This document shows, piece after piece, positions 36,070-40,711 of a stretch of DNA of 40,711 nt. This DNA comes from Oscillospiraceae bacterium (lineage in GTDB: Bacteria > Bacillota > Clostridia > Oscillospirales > Oscillospiraceae). The stretch is taken from NCBI GenBank assembly GCA_009776445.1, contig WRNV01000014.1, forward strand, positions 1-40,711. The letters are read 5' to 3'. Both the position numbers and the translations under genes were made by a program. Position 1 is the first letter of the stretch, and the number at the start of each line of letters is the position of its first letter. Below the pieces are notes generated by a model. It searched no databases and had not been told where the DNA came from. It saw only the letters and a program-made list of their open reading frames with translations.

Positions 36070-37807
36070 AGAGAGACGCAAAATAGTGCCAAGACTTTTC
36101 AATAGGCTTATGGTTATTCTATGTCTTGCGCTATTGGCAATATATGTTTTCCCCGCCATTCCCGCGCAAGCCGCGCCAGAACCGGAATTTCGGCTGGATA
36201 TGGACAGCCTGAACCTACAAAAAGGGGTAAGCTGTTCCCTGGTTATTACCATAACAAACGCGCAAGGTGCCCAGGTGTTGGATATAGAAGGGCTAAACAA
36301 CTTTGACTTGATTGCGCGTAATTCCAGTTCATCCACGACGATTACTGGCGGTAGCGCGTCCCATCAGGAAACGTATTACTATACGATCATGCCTAAAACA
36401 GCGGGGGATTTCAAGTTACAAGCCGCCATTTCGTATAATAATCGGGTTTTTGAGACAAACGAACTGCAAGTTACCGTCAGTGACAGTTCCGCCGACGGGG
36501 ACGAAAGCGCGCGGGATTTGTTCATAAAGACAACACTGTCGCGCGATGAAGCGTATTTGGGCGAGAAAATAGTCATGACGCATACACTTTACACAAGATA
36601 CAGCATAGAGAACTATGGGTTTTCCGATAGCATTGCGATCGATGGCGTGATAGTAAACAATATACCAAGCGACCAATTGAAAACTGATTATGAGTACCTT
36701 GATGGTGAAAGGTATCTTGTGGTCGAAGTGAACCAATCCACGATCGACCCCATCAGGTCGGGCGAATATACTATACCCTCTTTCAATTTTCGCGTGGATG
36801 TCATTACGGACAGCGATTGGGGCGGCGGGTTTAGCGGCGGATTCGGCGGGATGTTTCGCTCTACCACAACGGTCTACGCGCAAACTGAAGAAAAGGAACT
36901 AACAGTAAAACCATTGCCTGTAGCGGGGAAGCCAGCAGGTTTTTCAGGCATCGTGGGCCAGTTGAGAGCGGATGGGCGATACAGCCGAGAAAGTATGAAC
37001 TATGGCGAGTCCTTTGTCCTGAATGTAACATTGTCCGGAGAATGCAATTTGGATGGGACGAAAAATGTGATCGGCATGGCTACTCCGGGCTTCTCTGTAT
37101 ATGAAACCCTCAAAAACACCGTGGAATCTGTAGAAAATGATAGTTATCACATAGAAAAAACCTATGAAGTGATAATAGTGCCGGAAAGAACCGGCAAATT
37201 GAACATGCCGCCAATTCAAATATCATATTTCAACCCGGCGACGGAAAAATACGAGGTTGCTGAAATACCGGGAATTACTGTCGAGGTGCTCGGCGATATG
37301 CCGCAAATTGATGTTGGCGGCATAGACGGACAGACGCCTGCCTTTGAAACGATGAGTATCGCGCAGGTGAACTACGCGGGAGGGGACGAAGGATACTTCA
37401 AGTTGCGACTGAAAAAAGAGCTGGTTTATGGAGCCGTGGTTGGCCTTGCTTCCGCGTTGGTCGTTGCGTCCGTTTTGATTTGGTTTTTATCCGGAAGAAA
37501 AAAACGGGACGCGACATTGCGTTCGCTTTACAAGCGTATAATGGGCGAGAGCAACATAGACGAAATATACAGCTTGTTTAATTCAATGGTCAAGCATTGC
37601 TTCGACTTGAGCCTGAAAGCCAGTTCGAGGGCCATGATCCAAAGCAGTTTGCCGGACACCGATTTAGTCGCAGGGCTGACCGGTATTATGGACTATATGG
37701 AGACCGTAGGCGCCCGCGAAGCGGAAGGGCATAGATACTTGAAAGACAAGATCAAAGAGATATATAGCAAACTAACGGCAACCGCCAGACAGGCGGGTAA
37801 AGCATAA
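36050..37807 (+). CDS. batD: BatD-like protein
   Basis: About 585 residues. A signal peptide with a basic start and a hydrophobic core ends at an AQAA-type cleavage site (about residue 38-42). A long extracellular region of beta-sandwich repeats follows (SCSLVITITNAQGAQVLDIE is characteristic of BatD). One TM helix at about 455-475 (AVVGLASALVVASVLIWFL) leads to a cytoplasmic tail of about 110 residues. ATG 36050 with GGAGGG 4 nt upstream or ATG 36059 are both possible; both overlap the end of the TPR gene. It closes the Bat operon and probably works with the VWA proteins at the membrane surface. Confidence 0.9.
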   Translation: MGKMVGKERRKIVPRLFNRLMVILCLALLAIYVFPAIPAQAAPEPEFRLDMDSLNLQKGVSCSLVITITNAQGAQVLDIEGLNNFDLIARNSSSSTTITGGSASHQETYYYTIMPKTAGDFKLQAAISYNNRVFETNELQVTVSDSSADGDESARDLFIKTTLSRDEAYLGEKIVMTHTLYTRYSIENYGFSDSIAIDGVIVNNIPSDQLKTDYEYLDGERYLVVEVNQSTIDPIRSGEYTIPSFNFRVDVITDSDWGGGFSGGFGGMFRSTTTVYAQTEEKELTVKPLPVAGKPAGFSGIVGQLRADGRYSRESMNYGESFVLNVTLSGECNLDGTKNVIGMATPGFSVYETLKNTVESVENDSYHIEKTYEVIIVPERTGKLNMPPIQISYFNPATEKYEVAEIPGITVEVLGDMPQIDVGGIDGQTPAFETMSIAQVNYAGGDEGYFKLRLKKELVYGAVVGLASALVVASVLIWFLSGRKKRDATLRSLYKRIMGESNIDEIYSLFNSMVKHCFDLSLKASSRAMIQSSLPDTDLVAGLTGIMDYMETVGAREAEGHRYLKDKIKEIYSKLTATARQAGKA

Positions 37808-37826
37808 AAGGGGTGTGAACATATTA

Positions 37827-38861
37827 ATGGGTATAAAAAAGTATAGTTTTAGAAGCGACTATTGCGAGCTGGCACATCCGAAAGTTTTGGAAGCTCTGGC
37901 AAATGTCGGGCGCGCGCAGCTTGACAGCTACGGTCTGGACGAATTTTCGCTCAGAGCGGGGGAACTTGTCAAAACAAAAATAAACGCGCCTTCCGCCGAC
38001 GTGCATTTCATTGCCGGAGGAACGCTGACGAACCTGGTCTTGATATCCTCAGCCCTGCGCCCGTTCGAGGCGGTCGTCGCCCCGGAAAGCGGGCATATAT
38101 TCGTCCACGAAACAGGGGCGATAGAGGCGATCGGGCATAAGGTGTGCGTTATGAGGGGGGAAGGCGGCAAGCTGCGCGCGACCGATATCGAAGCTGTCGT
38201 AGTGGAACACTGCGACGAGCATATGGTAAAGCCCCGGCTCGTGTATATATCACTGTCGGCTGAGAGCGGGGCGATCTATACAAAAGAGGAGCTATTGGAA
38301 ATTTCGCGGTGTTGCCGGAAAAACAACCTGTATCTGTATATTGACGGGGCGAGGCTTGGCGCGGCAATGAACAGTCCGTTTGTCGATCTGAAATATGAAG
38401 ATATTGCGAATATGGCTGACGCTTTCTACGTGGGTGGAACAAAAAATGGAGCGCTGTTTGGTGAGGCGCTCGTCATTTTAAATAATGGGTTAAAAGCGGA
38501 TTTCCGTTTCCATCTAAAGCAAAAAGGCGCCCTACTGGCTAAAGGCGCGGCGATAGGCGTGCAATTTGAAGCGTTACTGCGCGACGGGCTGTACGACGAA
38601 CTGGCAAGCAACGCGGTCGCCATGGGGCTGAAGCTTGCGGATGGTATCGGCGAACTGGGCTACGGCTTTCTATATCCCCCCGTGACAAACCTGCTGATCC
38701 CGATATTCCCTTTGGGCGTCGCGGATAAGCTGCATATGATATACGATTTCTACGACTGGCAAAACCTTGGCGATATGACTGCAGCCAGGATGTTGACTTC
38801 CTGGGCGACGCCAGAGGAAATGATCGATGGGTTTATAGCAGATCTTAAAAATATCGGGTAG
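37827..38861 (+). CDS. Threonine aldolase-like PLP enzyme
   Basis: 344-residue fold-type I PLP enzyme of the beta-eliminating lyase/threonine aldolase family, which cleaves threonine or allo-threonine to glycine and acetaldehyde. The N-terminal FRSDYCELAHPKVLEAL, the motif HETGAIE, LYIDGARLGAAM (cofactor-binding Asp) and the Schiff-base lysine in GGTKNG are present. The start is uncertain: GTG 37815 has the AAAGGGG too close, while ATG 37827 has it 13 nt away. It is about 20 nt after batD and may be co-transcribed, with no evident functional link to it. Confidence 0.85.
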   Translation: MGIKKYSFRSDYCELAHPKVLEALANVGRAQLDSYGLDEFSLRAGELVKTKINAPSADVHFIAGGTLTNLVLISSALRPFEAVVAPESGHIFVHETGAIEAIGHKVCVMRGEGGKLRATDIEAVVVEHCDEHMVKPRLVYISLSAESGAIYTKEELLEISRCCRKNNLYLYIDGARLGAAMNSPFVDLKYEDIANMADAFYVGGTKNGALFGEALVILNNGLKADFRFHLKQKGALLAKGAAIGVQFEALLRDGLYDELASNAVAMGLKLADGIGELGYGFLYPPVTNLLIPIFPLGVADKLHMIYDFYDWQNLGDMTAARMLTSWATPEEMIDGFIADLKNIG

Positions 38862-38920
38862 AAAAGTTTAAAATTGATTAGGCGGACAATCATGGCAACG
38901 ATCGCGGTTGAGGGCGCTTA

Positions 38921-38952
38921 AAACAGACGTGGGGCAAGCCCCACGTCTGTTT
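38921..38952. terminator. Palindromic bidirectional terminator
   Basis: A perfect 15-bp inverted repeat with a two-base centre: AAACAGACGTGGGGC (38921-38935) and GCCCCACGTCTGTTT (38938-38952). The stem is GC-rich in the middle with A/T ends, so a U-run forms on either strand. It lies between the convergent aldolase and SLH genes and should end both transcripts. Confidence 0.9.
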
Positions 38953-38977
38953 CTCCCCGACGCGCGTAAGGTCAACC

Positions 38978-40711
38978 CTACGCCACTTCCTCTTCTGCTT
39001 CTTCTGCTTCTTCTTCTATTTCCTCTAGCTCTTCTTCCAGGTCTTCCTCTTCCTCCAGTTCTTCTTCTGTTTCTTCTTCGACTTCTGGCAGTACCCCTGA
39101 AAGGGAATCTAGATATCTTTGTATGACAGCCGCGAATTCGGAGCGCGTCGCGTTGCCTACTGGATCGAATATGTTATTCGGCCGTCCTTCCATGATACCC
39201 TGCATGACTATCTTGTCTACAGCAGTTCGCGCGTATTCGCTAATTTTGTCCCCGTCGGCGAATTCGCGAGTTCCGAGGACGTCGGGCGGTATTTTACCTG
39301 TATAGTCTTGATAGCGGTAGAGTATAGCTGCAAGCTGTTCCCTCGTTATATACTCGTCCGGGCCAAAACGGGTCTCGGTAAATCCAAGCACGATCCCATA
39401 TTCTGCGGCCCAGGTAATAGCGTTAGCGTACCATTTGTCCTCCGCCACATCGCCAAATGGATTTTCAAAGCCGGTTACGTCGGGCGAATCTTCCATGCGG
39501 TACAGGACGGTAACAACCATTCCGCGAGTCAGCGCCCCATTTGGATCGAAGAGCACTTCCGATATGCCGTTCATCAGCCCGTTTTCCCACATGTAGTATA
39601 CAGAGCCATAGAACCATTGCCCCTCGGTCACGTCAATAAACGGGAACATCGCCCCGCCAGGCTCTACAATATCAACAATTTCTTCTTCTTCTTCTCCGCT
39701 TGAAGTTCCAATAGCGCCACTACCGCGGTCAGTGCTTTGCACGGCTTCCCATTTTGCGTAAAGAGTGATATCTTCCTCAATTGGCGTATCAAAATCCCAT
39801 TCTTCGGAAAGATCCGCGTCAATATACCAGCCTTTAAATGTATAACCGCTCCTCGTCGGGGGACTAGGTTCATCTATTGGATCCAGGTAATCCACTTCTA
39901 CATAATCTACCGCTGAGCCGCCATTACTCTCGAAATTAACTACGAATATGGCTTTATTCCATTTTGCGTAAAGAGTTTTATCTTCTTTGATTGGTTCATC
40001 AATATCCCATTCTTCAGAAAGGTCCTCATCTGTATAGCAGCCGTCAAACTTATATCCATACTGATAAGGGGGGTAGCCGTATGAATCTTCTAAAGTCTCT
40101 TCATCGATGACCGCTATAGGATCGGGCTCGCCGCCGACCTCGCCGACGTACTCAATCGTCACAGTCCAGCCCCATTTAGCGGTTAATTTCATATTAGCGA
40201 TGACTACATCCTCATCGAAGTCCCAAAGCGCGTCGTCATTCGTATACCATCCTACTAAGGTGGAGTAAGTAGGATGCTCCAGCTCCGCAAATACCTCTGG
40301 TACTGCTACCGTTTTGCCTTCTATTACATCTATTACATCAAAAGTATCGTCTTCACCATTGTCTGGGTCGAACGTTACGATATACTTTGGAAGCTCTACC
40401 CATCTGGCTATCAACTTAATATCGTCTTCGACTACATCCGTGTCAAATTCCCATTTGATCCATTCGTCTTCAACTTTATCTGCATCATATATATACCAGC
40501 CGTCAAACTTATATCCATATGGAACCGGTTCCGGGTCGTCTTGCGGCTCTATCTTTTCCCCATTGATAATCGGCAAACTATTTATCTCTTCGTCGTCATC
40601 CATAAACGTCACGGTCCAGCCCCATTTGGCGGTTAATGTTAGGTCCTCTGTGACAGTATCCTCTTCGAAGTCCCAAAGCGCGCCATCGTCCGTATACCAT
40701 CCCACTAAGGT
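38978..40711 (-). CDS. SLH-domain surface protein with InlB-type B-repeats, 5' truncated by window
   Basis: The frame is open to the right window edge, so the N-terminus is missing; the GTG at 40705 lies inside a repeat. The visible part starts with several B-repeat (Listeria-Bacteroides) units of the GWY...LTAKW type, up to about residue 325 of the visible frame, then a short linker. Three SLH motifs follow (FIDVTEGQWFYGSVYYMWEN, FGDVAEDKWYANAITWAAEY, FADGDKISEYARTAVDKIV), which bind secondary cell-wall polymers. A tail of about 40 almost only acidic residues ends the protein. SLH domains are usually terminal anchors, so the acidic tail is unusual. It is probably exported and S-layer-anchored; it may bind host or matrix. 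Confidence 0.9.
   Translation of the reverse strand, partial: TLVGWYTDDGALWDFEEDTVTEDLTLTAKWGWTVTFMDDDEEINSLPIINGEKIEPQDDPEPVPYGYKFDGWYIYDADKVEDEWIKWEFDTDVVEDDIKLIARWVELPKYIVTFDPDNGEDDTFDVIDVIEGKTVAVPEVFAELEHPTYSTLVGWYTNDDALWDFDEDVVIANMKLTAKWGWTVTIEYVGEVGGEPDPIAVIDEETLEDSYGYPPYQYGYKFDGCYTDEDLSEEWDIDEPIKEDKTLYAKWNKAIFVVNFESNGGSAVDYVEVDYLDPIDEPSPPTRSGYTFKGWYIDADLSEEWDFDTPIEEDITLYAKWEAVQSTDRGSGAIGTSSGEEEEEIVDIVEPGGAMFPFIDVTEGQWFYGSVYYMWENGLMNGISEVLFDPNGALTRGMVVTVLYRMEDSPDVTGFENPFGDVAEDKWYANAITWAAEYGIVLGFTETRFGPDEYITREQLAAILYRYQDYTGKIPPDVLGTREFADGDKISEYARTAVDKIVMQGIMEGRPNNIFDPVGNATRSEFAAVIQRYLDSLSGVLPEVEEETEEELEEEEDLEEELEEIEEEAEEAEEEVA
40161..40261 (-). repeat. Direct repeat in the SLH protein gene (second copy at 40611-40711)
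   Basis: About 100 bp here are closely repeated 450 bp further at 40611-40711, where the window ends. The period equals 150 codons, so a larger unit of B-repeats has been duplicated in frame and probably continues outside the window. Confidence 0.85.

Noticed and set aside
35635-36336. Long minus-strand frame coding a Leu/Phe/Val-rich, membrane-like protein
   Set aside because: It is the antisense shadow of the CAG/GAG-rich repeat of the TPR gene and the start of batD; no ribosome binding site and no family.
38908-39126. Plus-strand frame coding a Leu/Pro-rich short protein
   Set aside because: It mirrors the acidic tail of the SLH protein on the opposite strand and includes the terminator.

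Overview
The window looks like chromosomal DNA of an anaerobic, low-to-moderate GC Bacillota, most likely a clostridial lineage. The supporting signs are strong AGGAGG-type ribosome binding sites with several TTG starts, a four-subunit ferredoxin-dependent 2-oxoacid oxidoreductase, and a large S-layer-homology (SLH) surface protein. No rRNA, tRNA, CRISPR array, phage gene or transposase gene was recognised. The taxonomic reading is an inference.

Region 1 (1-23767, all + strand, gaps from a 4-nt overlap to about 85 nt) is a hybrid NRPS/PKS biosynthetic cluster whose 5' part lies outside the window. In order it holds the end of an NRPS (A-domain tail, carrier, terminal condensation-type domain), an ABC exporter, the thiamine-diphosphate (beta) subunit of a 2-oxoacid:ferredoxin oxidoreductase, an acyl-CoA ligase, an FtsX-type ABC permease with its ATPase, a type II thioesterase, PKS 1 (fatty-acyl-AMP ligase, ACP, KS, AT, DH, KR, ACP), PKS 2 (KS, AT, class III aminotransferase) and then the remaining oxidoreductase subunits (ferredoxin, alpha, gamma). 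Chain logic: a carboxylic acid is adenylated and loaded by PKS 1, extended once with reduction and dehydration, extended again by PKS 2, and transaminated at the beta-keto carbon. The resulting beta-aminoacyl unit could pass to the NRPS, as in iturin/mycosubtilin-type lipopeptides. Odd points are a missing carrier domain in PKS 2, a degenerate first ACP, and oxidoreductase subunit genes split to both sides of the PKS genes.

Region 2 (23802-29962) holds a CorA-like transporter (+), followed by a minus-strand group: an aspartate carbamoyltransferase with a fused PyrI-type zinc domain, a CPBP intramembrane protease, an ABC-2 type ATPase and permease, and an unrecognised acidic protein. Two copies of a ~140-bp imperfect palindrome (MITE-like) sit at 25739-25879 and 30182-30318, each ending within about 20 nt of a start codon.

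Region 3 (30334-37807, + strand) is a compact MoxR/Bat (Bacteroides aerotolerance-type) operon: MoxR AAA+ ATPase, DUF58 protein, a two-TM protein, two VWA membrane proteins, a TPR protein with a Gln/Glu/Asp-rich pentapeptide tail, and BatD. A threonine aldolase-like PLP enzyme follows. A strong palindromic terminator (38921-38952) separates it from a convergent, window-truncated SLH protein with InlB-type B-repeats (38978-40711, - strand).
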